Of a DNA stretch of 64,000 bases, positions 51,004 to 61,368 are shown in pieces. The translations under genes were made by a program, and so were the position numbers. This DNA is from Marsupella aquatica (Eukaryota; Marchantiophyta), in the NCBI GenBank assembly GCA_973895155.1, contig OZ316892.1, forward strand, positions 17,174,001 through 17,238,000, written 5' to 3'. Under the pieces are notes generated by a model, which worked only from the letters and a program-made list of their open reading frames with translations, was not told the DNA's origin and ran no database searches. The stretch's first letter is position 1. Every line of letters begins with the position of its first letter.

Positions 51004-51289
51004 TCTGCTGTGAAAGACTCATGTTTCCGAGATTTTTTGAATAGGATAATTTCCTCGTTAGAGGGCATTGTGGGATACAATGCCCTGAAAAAAGAGGGCA
51101 GTAGCCTGAGTTTTGAGGGCATTATTCTCATAATGCCCGTAACCAGGACGTATTGTGAATTTTTGATAATAAACAAGAATAAATGATTCCCTGAAATAAA
51201 AAATTTAAGTTAAAGGGTCATCCAAGAAATGGTTGCTATGGAATTGGCCAAAAATATACCTTCTTTAGTTATATTAGATTATATATTCA

Positions 51290-52031
51290 TATATATATAT
51301 ATTTTGTTAGTATCACCATATAAAATTGGGTTATCATCTTGAGATCTTGACTAAATTTATTTATTTTTGTATGGTAAAACTATATTTAAGTTTTACCTTT
51401 ACTATATTTATGTTATTTTGTATAATACTCTCCTCAAAAAAAGGGGTGCATTATGGAGCAAATGCTGAGGTAATCTGTTTCTCCTCTGATGATGATTGTG
51501 AGGAAATGCCACCCAAGAAGATCAGTAGAAGAGTTGCTTTGTACAAATCAATTCTTAAAGTGAAAACAGAACTTCATTACCTACATTACATGAAGCTGGT
51601 TTGTGTGAAAAGTTTTAAAAGAAAAAATTACCGACATTGTTTGGGATTTATGGATATGGGTAAAATACAACCTTTAATTTTTCTTAGAGGAGTAAACAAT
51701 TAAATGAAAAGTAAAGATTTGTTTTTTTGGCAAAGGGGTTTCAAAATAGTCAATAAGGCAATAATTTTAAGAAATTATTTTATTTTGCCAAAACGTAACT
51801 ATTTTGAAGGAGATCCCTGCCTACTAATGAACTATTTTGAAAAAAAAATGTAACTAGGGTTTTCCAATTCATAGATATTTTGTTAGTATCACCATATAAA
51901 ATTTGGTTATCATCTTAAGATCTTGACTAAAATTTTTAATTTTTTAAAGGTAAAACTATATTTAAGTTACTTTTACTATGTTTATTTTGTTTTGTATCTA
52001 CTACTAAAAAAAGGGGTGCATTATGGAGAAT
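51290..52031 (+). repeat. Pair of ~165-bp direct repeats before DIM1
   Basis: 51296-51463 and 51886-52026 share TTTTGTTAGTATCACCATAT, AAATT(G/T)GGTTATCATCTT, AGATCTTGACTAAA, GGTAAAACTATATTTAAGTT and AAAAAAAGGGGTGCATTATG + GAG. They flank ~420 bp that contains a short open frame with an acidic run (SSDDDCEEMPPKK). It could be a small terminal-repeat element or a segmental duplication. The right copy ends within 180 bp of the DIM1 start codon, so it may lie in the promoter. Confidence 0.75.
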
Positions 52032-52205
52032 TAATGCACTCAAATGTGCGAAGAGAAAAAATCACGAAAGGATTTACGTTTTCATTCCTCCCGCTTCGAA
52101 CGGGCCGAGAGCACGAGCCATCAAAATTCGTTTGTGGAGGAGGTGCAGATTTCGCATCGAGGGCTTCCATCAGCGAGCGATTGAGTTGGGGTTGGGTGGG
52201 TGAGA

Positions 52206-52634
52206 ATGTCGTACCTGTTGCCTCACTTGCACTCCGGATGGGCGGTGGACCAAGCAATCCTAGCCGAGGAGGAGCGGGCCGTGGTCATCAGATTCGGCCA
52301 CGATTGGGACGAGACCTGTATGCAAATGGACGAGGTGCTGGCATCCGTGGCAGAAACGATCAAGAATTTTGCCGTTTTGTATTTGGTCGACATCAGTGAG
52401 GTCCCGGACTTCAACACCATGTATGAATTGTATGATCCCTGCACCATCATGTTCTTTTTCAGGAACAAGCACATCATGATTGATCTGGGCACCGGAAACA
52501 ACAACAAAATCAACTGGGCTTTGAAGGACAAGCAAGAGTTCATCGATATTGTCGAGACTGTTTACAGAGGAGCTAGAAAGGGACGAGGTTTGGTCGTTTC
52601 CCCTAAGGATTACTCCACCAAGTACCGATACTGA
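52206..52634 (+). CDS. DIM1: DIM1 / U5 snRNP 15-kDa protein (YLS8, Dib1)
   Basis: A component of the U5 snRNP and the U4/U6.U5 tri-snRNP, required for pre-mRNA splicing in the nucleus. One uninterrupted 142-residue frame, the length found across eukaryotes. It has the thioredoxin fold without the CxxC redox pair: MSYLLPHLHSGWAVDQAI at the N-terminus, VIRFGHDWDETCMQMDEVL (29-47), AVLYLVDISEVPDFN and YDPCTIMFFFRNKHIMIDLG. NNNKINW and the hallmark C-terminus VVSPKDYSTKYRY follow. ATG at 52206 was chosen because it gives the canonical N-terminus; a GTG six bases earlier is not a plant start. It has no coding introns, with codon use typical of an expressed gene. Confidence 0.98.
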   Translation: MSYLLPHLHSGWAVDQAILAEEERAVVIRFGHDWDETCMQMDEVLASVAETIKNFAVLYLVDISEVPDFNTMYELYDPCTIMFFFRNKHIMIDLGTGNNNKINWALKDKQEFIDIVETVYRGARKGRGLVVSPKDYSTKYRY

Positions 52635-52940
52635 AGAGTTTCTATCGTCAGTGCCATTTTCCCGTCCCGAGACAGCGTCCCTCCACCATGGTCCCCACCC
52701 GCTCTCAGGTGTTGTGTAGCCTGCAAGTCAAAGCACTCGGCTCTTCTAGTTTTTAAAGAATCGAGCTGAGTGTGTATTAGGGTTTCGTCGTTATGTTGCA
52801 ATTCAAAGCACTTGGCTTTCTAGTTTTTAAAGAAAATAGCTGAATGCGTTTTAGGGTTTCGTCGTTATGTAGCCTGACGATCGACTACAGCAACGATCGT
52901 TATGTAGCCTGACGATCACTACAGCAACGTTCTGTAGGGA
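52635..52940 (+). other. DIM1 3' region with small tandem duplications
   Basis: The presumed 3' untranslated region. A ~70-bp segment (CAAAGCACTYGGCT...TAGTTTTTAAAGAA...TTTTAGGGTTTCGTCGTTATGT) occurs at about 52730 and 52803. GTTATGTAGCCTGACGATC...CTACAGCAACG occurs twice at 52863-52930. Confidence 0.7.
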
Positions 52941-54209
52941 ATCTTAATTCAGAGGGAAGCAAGATGAGACGATTTTATAACTCACAGCTTACTCATTAGT
53001 ATCCAAATGAGGGATATTTTGATGCGCACCTTCGCTTGTTTCTCGAAGGTGGAATTTGTTATCATTGATTAAGCATCAGATCACATTTGTGGCTCTCAAC
53101 TTTCACCGGGACATTTAATGTGCTTCGAATCCAATATGCAAGCTCCCTTTGTGTACGTTCAGCCTAGTGAACCAGATCTTTGTATTTTTTAGTACTGATT
53201 AAGTTTCCGCCATCTGTGCAATTTCGAAAGTGTGACAAACATTTCCACTGACTGATACCTTCAAGGTACTATATTTTAAGAGTAGTGCTCTCGTGTAAGA
53301 CTTTGAAAATATTGTTTACCATCACTTCTGGGTCTTCTGGTGAGAATTGTGATGACTGCTCGTCTTGTTCCTACTAGTTCACCGTGGATTTCAGATTTTG
53401 TCTTGTGCGCACGCTGCTGTCAAAGCTCCCTACAGCAATCAGTGAAAGTGGAGGGCCATTTGGAGCTTGCTCAACATGTTCGGTTCCAGCTTGTTCATCA
53501 TGTGCAGCCATACTGAGGAAGACCGTTTTGTTCTCACTTTGGAGGGCTTTCAAGTGTGCTGTGAGCTTTAGTAGTCCGTAGAATGAGTGCAATTTAGTAC
53601 GGAGCTTATTTCAGTGTTAAAGGAAATCTAGGCAGCGAAAACCTCGGGCAGGAATCTTGTCTAAGAACGACACATGGTGTTCAGAGGTGATTAGGTGCGG
53701 AATTGTTTCCATTTCCTAGATAGAGCCCCACTTTTCAAGCGAATTTGCTCTTATTGTCCCTCATTAAAGTGAATGATGACTCATCCAGTCGATGCAAATT
53801 AGCCAATTCTAGAGAGGTGAAGAAGAGACCCACTGATGACAGATATTATGGTTATTTTCCCGTGAATGAGCTGAAATTTACAATGCTTGATACAAACACT
53901 GATCGATATATCTTCAAAGACAATTCCTCCACGACGGCAAGCGGTAATGATTTGACATACTGGGATTGTACACTTAGTGAAGTTGTTTCAGATAGTTACG
54001 GATAATTCGCTATGTGGAGTCATAAGTCGAATTGCTTAATGTGTGATTTCCAGACCTGTAAATGATCCCCAATGAACATCTGACTACTCCTTGTCTCCGA
54101 GATTTTGCCTGTCTGCTTGGTCCAGGGGCTACATTCCGGAGTGAATGAAACCCAGAAAGACTTTGTAGACGACGTCACCTTATTTGAATCTGGAGGGTTT
54201 GGTGACGAA
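52941..54209. other. Gene-free stretch after DIM1
   Basis: No recognisable family. Open frames at 53384-53592 (both strands) and 53745-54005 lack motifs and splice support. Confidence 0.35.
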
Positions 54210-54960
54210 ACGAGAAATTAAATGTCTATAGTATCCTCAAGAACTGCGCTCCACTGTTTCTGCGAGAACTTCGTAGCCCAGGAAATTCAGTATCCATTGA
54301 CGAGTCGTGACGGTAGCCTTAGGTGGCGGAATCTTGCGGGTTTGATAGAACGGAACGAGTATGTATTTCCAATGAACAGAAATTAGAGGTCTACAGTATC
54401 CTCACGAACTTCTCGCCTCCATTTCTGAGAGAACTTTATAGCCAGGACAGACAGTGTCCAATGATAAGTCGTGATGATAGCCTTCGGTAGTGGAATCTTG
54501 CGGGTTTGATAGTACGCAACGAGATTGTACTCCAGTCATCAGCAATTGGAGGTCTTTAGTATCCTTAGGAACTGGTCGGCTCTATTACTTCTGAGAGAAC
54601 TTTGTGGCCAGGACACTCAGTGTTTAATAACAAGTAGTGCTGGTGTGCAATCTTGCGGGTTTGATAGTACGGAACGAGATTGCATGAAAGTCAACAGAAA
54701 TTGGAGGTCTACATTATCCCTTAGAGCTGCTCTATTTCTGAGAGAACTTTGTAGCACATGAAGTTTCCAATGAGAAGTAGGGATGGTACCATCAAGTTGT
54801 GGAATCTTGAGGGATTATAATTATGGAACGAGATTTCATTTCCAGTGAAACAGAAATTGGAGATCTCCATTTCCTCTCGAACTCCTCTATTTCTCCGAGG
54901 ACTCTTGTGGCCAGGACATTCAGGGTCCATGACATGTAGTGATGATGCCCTCAGGCTGCC
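54210..54960 (+). repeat. ~155-165-bp tandem array, about five copies
   Basis: Each unit contains GGTCTACAGTATCCTC, CTCTATTTCTGAGAGAACTT, TGTGGCCAGGACATTCAGTG, AAGTAGTGATG and GGAATCTTGCGGGTTTGATA + GTACGGAACGAGATT in fixed order. The ATCTTGCGGG word falls at 54331, 54495, 54650 and (diverged) 54804. It is non-coding. Divergence rises toward the right end. Confidence 0.9.
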
Positions 54961-55789
54961 AAGAAGACTTGGTGGGATCACGGTGGAGTCTTGAAATCTC
55001 CCACGACTCATTAAGAAACTATCGCACGACTAATCAAGGAAATGGAAGAACATGACAACAATGGCAACCACGGTCTGCCATAGTTCTAGTTCCGTCCACT
55101 CATTCTAAGTTGGACTCGCAGCTCGACGATAATCGTGGCCCATCAATGACAAAATTACCACAATGCCACAACCATTGAATGTATCAGTAAGGTAATACTA
55201 TAAGGTACGGTATGCGAGATCAGATTTGGGGATCTAGGGAAACTAAATTACCCATCCATGTCTCCGACATTCTTTCGATAGTTACGTAGGCGAATCTTTT
55301 TCGAATTCCCAGACTTGATTTATTCCTCCATGACTTTTTTACACATCAGACAATGGTCAGGAATCCAACAGCCATCCATCTCAACACTATTTTCGGGCTG
55401 GTTTAGGAAGGAAAGCCCGTAGCATATTCCACGACATGTGATTTATTCATCAACAATTTGGTTTCACACGGAGAAACGTCAAGCCCAGCCAGGCTACGAT
55501 TGAAAACAGTCCTTCTGTCACCCCTCAACCGTCGCCTACACGCACAGTATGAAAATCGGATTGGGAGTCATGGTGACAAGAACTGAATCTCTGAAAGTGA
55601 TCATCCGCTAGAGAGTAAGCTCTGCTCAGTGACGTGACTAGTTAATTAGATTATGCAATGAGCAGCAACGGCACAATCACTAGCAGGAAGAGCAAAATCA
55701 CTCCAGGGAAAGCCGAAAAGGTAATCCAGAAGAGAACCGTGTTGAGTTTCGGCGACCGAGAAAATGGACTGAAGGAATCTACCCAGGAT
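54961..55789. other. Gene-free stretch left of the uL18 gene
   Basis: Nothing recognisable as a gene. It presumably includes the 3' untranslated region of the minus-strand uL18 gene near its right edge. Confidence 0.35.
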
Positions 55790-56116
55790 TCAGATCAACT
55801 TTACACCCTTGTCCCTGAGGTTGTCAACAAGTGCCTTCCGTTTCCCATGGTACCGCTGGCCCTTCTCAAGCTGAAATGAGATGGCAGGGATCTCCTTCGC
55901 TATCAACCGGTCCGCCAAAATCCGCCCTATCGTCGCCGCAGCTGCTACATCAGCAGTGCAAGGAAGTTCCGTGCGTAGAGCCTTCTCCTGCGTAGAGGCG
56001 GCTATGACCGTGGTGCTCGTCGGCGAATGCACCACTTGGGCGCTCACATACTTATTAGAAAAGAACATCTTCAGCACATAGGGCTTGAGGAACTTCTTCA
56101 TCATCTCCCTACCCAT
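55790..56116 (-). CDS. uL18-type ribosomal protein, likely organellar
   Basis: A complete 108-residue frame on the minus strand without introns, ATG at 56116 and TGA at 55790. KFLKPYVLKMFFSNKYVSAQVVH (8-30) and the motif of bacterial-type L18 (TVIAASTQEKALR, then AAAATIGRILADRLIAKEIPA, then a C-terminal block ending YHGKRKALVDNLRDKGVKLI) identify the L18p/L5e family. Bacterial-type L18 binds 5S rRNA in the central protuberance of the large subunit. The small size and the LKPYVLKM start resemble the plant nuclear-encoded L18p proteins assigned to mitochondria. No classic long presequence is visible; residues 1-17 are basic. Compartment is inferred. Its left and right neighbours are repeats. 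Confidence 0.85.
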   Translation of the reverse strand: MGREMMKKFLKPYVLKMFFSNKYVSAQVVHSPTSTTVIAASTQEKALRTELPCTADVAAAATIGRILADRLIAKEIPAISFQLEKGQRYHGKRKALVDNLRDKGVKLI

Positions 56117-56488
56117 CGCGAAATTCCCGAGCGAAGTGACGCCTCAACCTAACAAAAGAACCCAGGGAGAAATCTACGGAGTTGCGAAGACTTGACTAAT
56201 CAAAGGGGAAAATTTCTCGAGTGAGGCACAGAGGAGGCGAGAGCACAGACGCAAGAGACGAGCCTAGAACCGAGATGTCAGTTGGCCAGGGGATAGCCTA
56301 GAAGTCTAAAACCCAGAACCGAGAGGTCTCCGTTTCAATAGGGGGTCTCAATTATGAGACCCTGGTCTGCCAAAACGGGCCCGGGCTGACGCCCACTACA
56401 AGGGCCCCGGCCTTAGGGTATGGACTCTACGCAAAGGGAGGGGGAGAATTTTGAGACGCTCTGCCAGGCCCAATACGGCACTATTAAT

Positions 56489-57005
56489 GGAATATGTACA
56501 GGGCCCCGTTTTTGAATGAACCTCAAGGGGATGGGCAACAACCTGAAGAACCACTAAAATGGTAATATGTATAGGGCCCGTTTTTGAATGAACCCCAAGG
56601 GATGGGCAACAACCTGAAGAACCACTAAAATAGTAATATGTACCTCCCCGTTTTTGAATGAACCTCAAGGGATGGGCAATAACCTGAAGAACCACTAAAA
56701 TGGTAATATGTATAGGGCCCTGTTTTTGAATGAACCTCAAGGGATGGGTAACAACCTGAAGAACCACTAAAATGGTGAAGAACCACTAAAATGGTAATAT
56801 GTACAGGGCCCGTGTGTGAATGAACCTCAAGGGATGGACAACAACCTAAAGAACCACTAAAATGGTAATATGTATAGGGCCCCATTTTTGAATGAACCTC
56901 AAGGGATGGGCAGCAACCTGAAGAACCACTGAAATGGTAAAATGTATAGGGCCCCGTTTTTTAATGAACTTCAAGGGATGGGCCACAACCTGACGAACCA
57001 CTAAA
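56489..57005 (+). repeat. ~71-bp minisatellite, about eight copies
   Basis: Unit: GGTAATATGTATAGGGCCC + GTTTTTGAATGAACCTCAAG + GGATGGGCAACAACCTGAAG + AACCACTAAAAT. Unit starts fall near 56489, 56561, 56631, 56702, 56792, 56863 and 56935. One junction (56770-56790) carries a 19-bp partial duplication of GGTGAAGAACCACTAAAAT. Copies are 90% or more alike by eye, so the array is fairly young. Confidence 0.93.
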
Positions 57006-57409
57006 ACAATAGGCACTTGCAAGCCAGGGAAAAATGACGTCGCACTCTTGTCAATTTTGAAAATAGTCTCACCTTCTTCCATGAGCGATCGAACGACAGA
57101 GCAGCCATAGCTAGAGCAGCGTTCAGCGTTCGATGAAGCAGCTCGCACACACAGTGTGCTCGACGTTGCCCTACGACCATTGGGTTCGGGAGAGGAGAGG
57201 CAGGCACGGGGAGGGAGGCAAGGCAAGTCGCGTCTATACCGGCTGCCAAACGGTCACGGGACAACGTTGGCTCTCGGGCCGGATGTGTGACGACCAGGGT
57301 TTCGGACGCCCGCACCCTTTTGGCGGACGTCTGTTTTGGGCCTTAACCGGGCAGCCCGTATGGGCAATCGGGCAAATAATTGAGACCCCCTAATCCCCTT
57401 GACTCCTCC

Positions 57410-57615
57410 GTGAGTAGAGCCTACAACCGAGAGGTTAGCTGACCAAGGTTAGTTGGCCGAGGTCAGTTGGCTAGGGGGATCAGCCTAGAATCAAGAGATT
57501 AGTTGGCCGAGGTCAATTGGCTAGGGGCAATGAGCCTAGAATCGAGAGGTTAATTTGTCGAGGTCAGTCGGCTAGTGGGGACGAGCCTAGAACCGAGAGG
57601 TCTCCTGTTCAATCC
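57410..57615 (+). repeat. ~62-bp degenerate tandem array
   Basis: Three to four copies of GCCTAGAACCGAGAGGTTAG + TTGGCCGAGGTCAGTTGGCT + AGGGG + spacer. Related sequence also lies left of the minisatellite at about 56262-56335 (CCTAGAACCGAGATGTCAGTT), so the 71-bp array may have expanded inside an older copy of this family. Confidence 0.8.
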
Positions 57616-57629
57616 CCCCTATACATGCC

Positions 57630-58340
57630 AGAGTTGTGGAGAGTGAGTGTGGATGGGGTGTAGTGGTGGGAGTCCTGGTTTCTCCTCAGCCCTTGGCTAT
57701 CCCCTTTTTGACTCTGGTCAACACTCTGTCCGTCATGGTACTGGGTATGACTGCACTTGGTCGCTACCCTACAGGGGTGCATGCTCCAGAGTTGAACATT
57801 TATCCTCTGTTGGATGGGTCAGCTTTTGGTACTCATGGCAAAAAATAGGGCAAAAAATAAAACAAAAAAATGAGAGAAGACATTGCCCTTGTAACCAACT
57901 GTCTTTGGTTAGTTGGCCAGGGGTGTGTAGGTGGGGTGTGTAGGTGGGACTCATGGTTAGTCCTCAACCCCTAGCTGGCCCACTTTGGGACCCTGGTTTA
58001 CCCATAGCTCCCTCCTGGTCTGAATCCGTGTTGGATCTTTGGGTATTGTCCCCTTGTGGCTACCCTAATAAATTGCATGCTCCGGAGCAAAACGTCTATC
58101 CTCTGTTGAATTGGATGGGTTTTCTTTCGGCTTTCAAGACAAAAAAAGACATCACTCTTGCACCAACATCAGCATAGTGCCATTCCGGTGTGGATGGGTT
58201 TGCTTTCGGCTTTCAAGACAAAATAAAAGACATCACTCTTGCACCAACACCACTGTAGTGCCATTCCTGTGTCCGAACAGCACCGTGGTGCCATCCCTGT
58301 GCGCCAACACTGCCGTAGTGCCACCCCAACTCGCAAGGAT
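57630..58340 (+). repeat. Diverged ~300-bp duplication and short CACC-rich repeats
   Basis: 57645-57850 and 57935-58150 align: GGTGGGAGTCCTGGTTTCTCCTCA / GGTGGGACTCATGGTTAGTCCTCA, GGTGCATGCTCCAGAG / TTGCATGCTCCGGAG, TATCCTCTGTTGGATGGG / TATCCTCTGTTGAATTGGATGGG. From 58120 to 58330 shorter units (TGGGTTTKCTTTCGGCTTTC + AAGAC, ACATCACTCTTGCACCAACA, TAGTGCCAYYCC) recur. Confidence 0.7.
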
Positions 58341-59221
58341 CTGCCAAAAATAATTCCCATATCAGGAGGAGACCAGACCCGGGGCCAAAGAGAGTTTGGT
58401 CACAATAGACTGAACAAAAAAGAGGATGAACTAAATATACTTTACTTATGTCCCCAATATATCGGAGTGTCTTGTTGGTAATGGATGAGGATGTGACTTG
58501 ATTTAGGGTCTAGACCAAGAAGTCAAGATGTCTCAATCTTGACTCAAGATATTCTAAAATCTTATGAAATAAATTATGATCTCATATGAAAATATCTGCT
58601 TTAATCCATCTCTTGTGTAGTAGCACAAATTGCTTTTATGTTTCTATGATAGATTAGCTTTTAAGTTTTGTTATAAATACCTATCATAGAACATTATCCT
58701 TATTTGGCAATTGAAAATGGGATTTCTTATATGAATAAGGTCTAGCAATTAAGAATCTATACTAAATCTCTTTTGTGTGTGGAAAAAACATAACAATCAC
58801 AAGGTGAAGATCATTCATTTGTTTGTTTGGAAAAATATAACAAGTATAATGTAAAGAGCATTTATTTCAACATGACACTTGCAAATAACATGAGTTTGAA
58901 TTTAAATCCACATATGGTTTGAAATTTTGATAAAGAAAATAAGTGTATTGAACCTAAATGTATCTAAAACAATAACATTTAAACTTGAGCATCCCCCACC
59001 TAATATTAAATAAATCATAAAGAATTAAGTTTACTTCTCCTCTCATTGTTAACCTTTTGTTGACGTATCAACGGACCAACATCTGAAGAATGAACACGTT
59101 CATCGGCAAAAAAAAAATTCAAACACTATATTGCATAATTTTTCTATGCATGATATTGCTATATAATTGAGGCCAAAAGCAAAATTTTAACCGCTCAAGT
59201 CAAGCACTATTTTTCAACAAT
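58341..59221. other. AT-rich gene-free stretch
   Basis: No gene or clear repeat was recognised. Confidence 0.4.
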
Positions 59222-60235
59222 TGCAAGTCACAAAACTCACTACCCTACCACTCAGCTCCCCACTTAGCTCTGACATCCCCAACTCCAACGTCAAGCTCCT
59301 CTATGGTCCAGGCCCAAGATGGTCATCCGAAAGGGGACTAAGCATGGGAAGACTTGAGAGCAATGAAACATTTCTCCAACAAAGGCAAGGCTCTGAACTA
59401 GAGCATAAGGAACCTACTAGCGTTAGGAGGTGTTTGAGCCATGGGACTGGCTAGGCTTGGAGTGGACCATCCGGACCTTCAAACGGATTCATAGTTCTGA
59501 GAGCTTGAGTGAGAGCTCTTTTTGGGCCTAAGTGTAACAAAGTTCAGATCATGCAAAACAAACAAGAAAATGTCTAACCTATGAGAACAGAAGCCACTCG
59601 GGACAAAGCTGCCTGAGACTCCCAACAGGAGATAAGCCTTGAGGGCCTGGGCACGAGCATTGCACTGGCCCAATCATGACGGGCTAAGACACTTTGCCTA
59701 CGTACATCTAACTAGAAAATTATGGTTGACTTGGTTGGAGTCCAAGTGGGGGGCCAAAAATAGGGGACCAAGTTGGTAGGGGTGACAGGTCTCCAAAAGC
59801 ATAAATGAGGAGAGTGGTGTCTCTCAATGGGCCAGAGGTGACCCCAAGTTATGAAGCACGGTGATCACGTTACTAAGAGGAAACACCGAACAAAACAACA
59901 ATATTTCATCAACAAGAAGTCCATTAGAGGATGTATTGGGTGCATTGGAAAGCTCAACTAATCTCAAGTGGGTCTAGGGATATCTTGGGTGCATTGGAAA
60001 ACTCAACTGGGTCTAGGGATGCATTTGGTTCTCACGGTTTGCAAGGGCTATCCCCGGGCTATCTCTTTGCTTGCCGATCCTACCAAAATAGCAGCCAAGC
60101 CTCGTTCAATTTTCCACAAGAGCTTGCATCGGAGAGACGATGCAAAGTAAACATGGGTGTTGAGGTCCAAGAGCATCATGCCCTTGCATTCTTGGTTGAG
60201 TGGATGCAAAGAGACAGCTGCTAGAGTTCAAGCTG
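59222..60235 (+). repeat. Decayed gypsy-family solo LTR, inverted relative to the main element
   Basis: Starts TGCAAGTCACAAAACTC, the exact LTR-start context, and follows the minus-strand order of 4884-3900. Landmarks are CTTAGCTCTGACATCCCC, GGTCCAGGCCCAAGATGG, GGACCATCCGGACCTTC and GAGCTTGAGTGAGAGCTC. Further along come CGGTTTGCAAGGGCTATC, CTTGCCGATCCTACC, CAGCCAAGCC and AGAGCTTGCATCGGAGAG. A ~40-bp tandem duplication (TTGGGTGCATTGGAAARCTC) lies at 59936-60020. The LTR end is not clear; similarity fades after about 60235. No internal element sequence is attached. Confidence 0.75.
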
Positions 60236-61368
60236 TGCCTGGGATTATCAAATGGTAGGAATGCAAAAGCAGAACCTGGAGCAGATCTGTATGGTCGAGA
60301 ATTGAACTTCAGACAGGTCACGAGTCACCCCTGGACATAGCCACCTGGGTTGAAGGGTAAGCCATGTTGATCTCAGTTAACTTGGAGCCACCAAATATCC
60401 TGTCTCTGATATAAATCTATATTCATTTATTGGACACAGAACTAGGATAGTGTGAATTATACCTTCAAAGCCGCCTTAGATCAAGGCTTCCCAGTCTGTC
60501 AGCACTTCCAGAGATGCACGAGATCAAAGACTCTAAATAGTTATCAATGGGCTGTACTGGTTGTCCCGTGATTCCTAATGACACCAGTTTGCCTCCGTAA
60601 TTGGCTAGCTAGTTTATTCTAGTTCTTGAAAACAAGCTACTGCATCACTGTAGTTTGCCAAAATTATGATATCTATTATATTGATGGTTCTTTGGATCCC
60701 ATCTTCCAAACGGGAGGCATGTCCAGTTCTTAGATGACATATTTCCTAGCCTTCGTGACTCTGATAAAAGTGCAAATCATGACTCCCCTAGACTGGCGAG
60801 GAGCTGCAAAATGTCTGCTCACGTCACTCACTGCAAATTATTTCAAGCGCAGATACATAAAGCATTATATGAGCCGCAATGAGGCTATCCGCAATACGCC
60901 AACAATGCCACCCAGCCTCGAAGGAACTGGTGGCATGCTCCAACATCACATTCCAAGAGGTCGAATTCCAATCGGTCATGCGCTACTTGAACACAAACAA
61001 TCGGATGAACATATCTTGACTCCAATTGGAGGCTGGCAGTGTCAGTCAGTATCAAGGCAACCCCTCAGTGTAGAAGCTTGCTAATTTGAAGCATTCAGGA
61101 AGCATTGAGGCGAAAGGACTAGCCATTATAGAACTAGACTAAATGCAGGCCTCATTTGAGCCCGGAGCATCACATGTCTTACTAGACTAAACGAGACATT
61201 GAATTTACACGTCTCGACCGTAAACAAGCTTTATTAAATAAAATTAATGGGACTTGCTCATCAACATTACGAGATGGCAGTGCATTGATTTTCTTGTATC
61301 TACTTCTAAAAAATACTGTACAAGACTGGAAGACGGGAGATTCTGCCAGTACCTAAACCACCTACGAA
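60236..61368. other. Gene-free stretch and GRIP 3' flank
   Basis: No recognisable gene. The open frame at 60734-61084 on the plus strand has no family features. The right end should hold the GRIP gene 3' untranslated region. Confidence 0.35.

Noticed and set aside
60734-61084. 116-codon plus-strand gene beside GRIP
   Set aside because: It has no domain, composition or conserved feature; it overlaps the expected 3' flank of the minus-strand GRIP gene.
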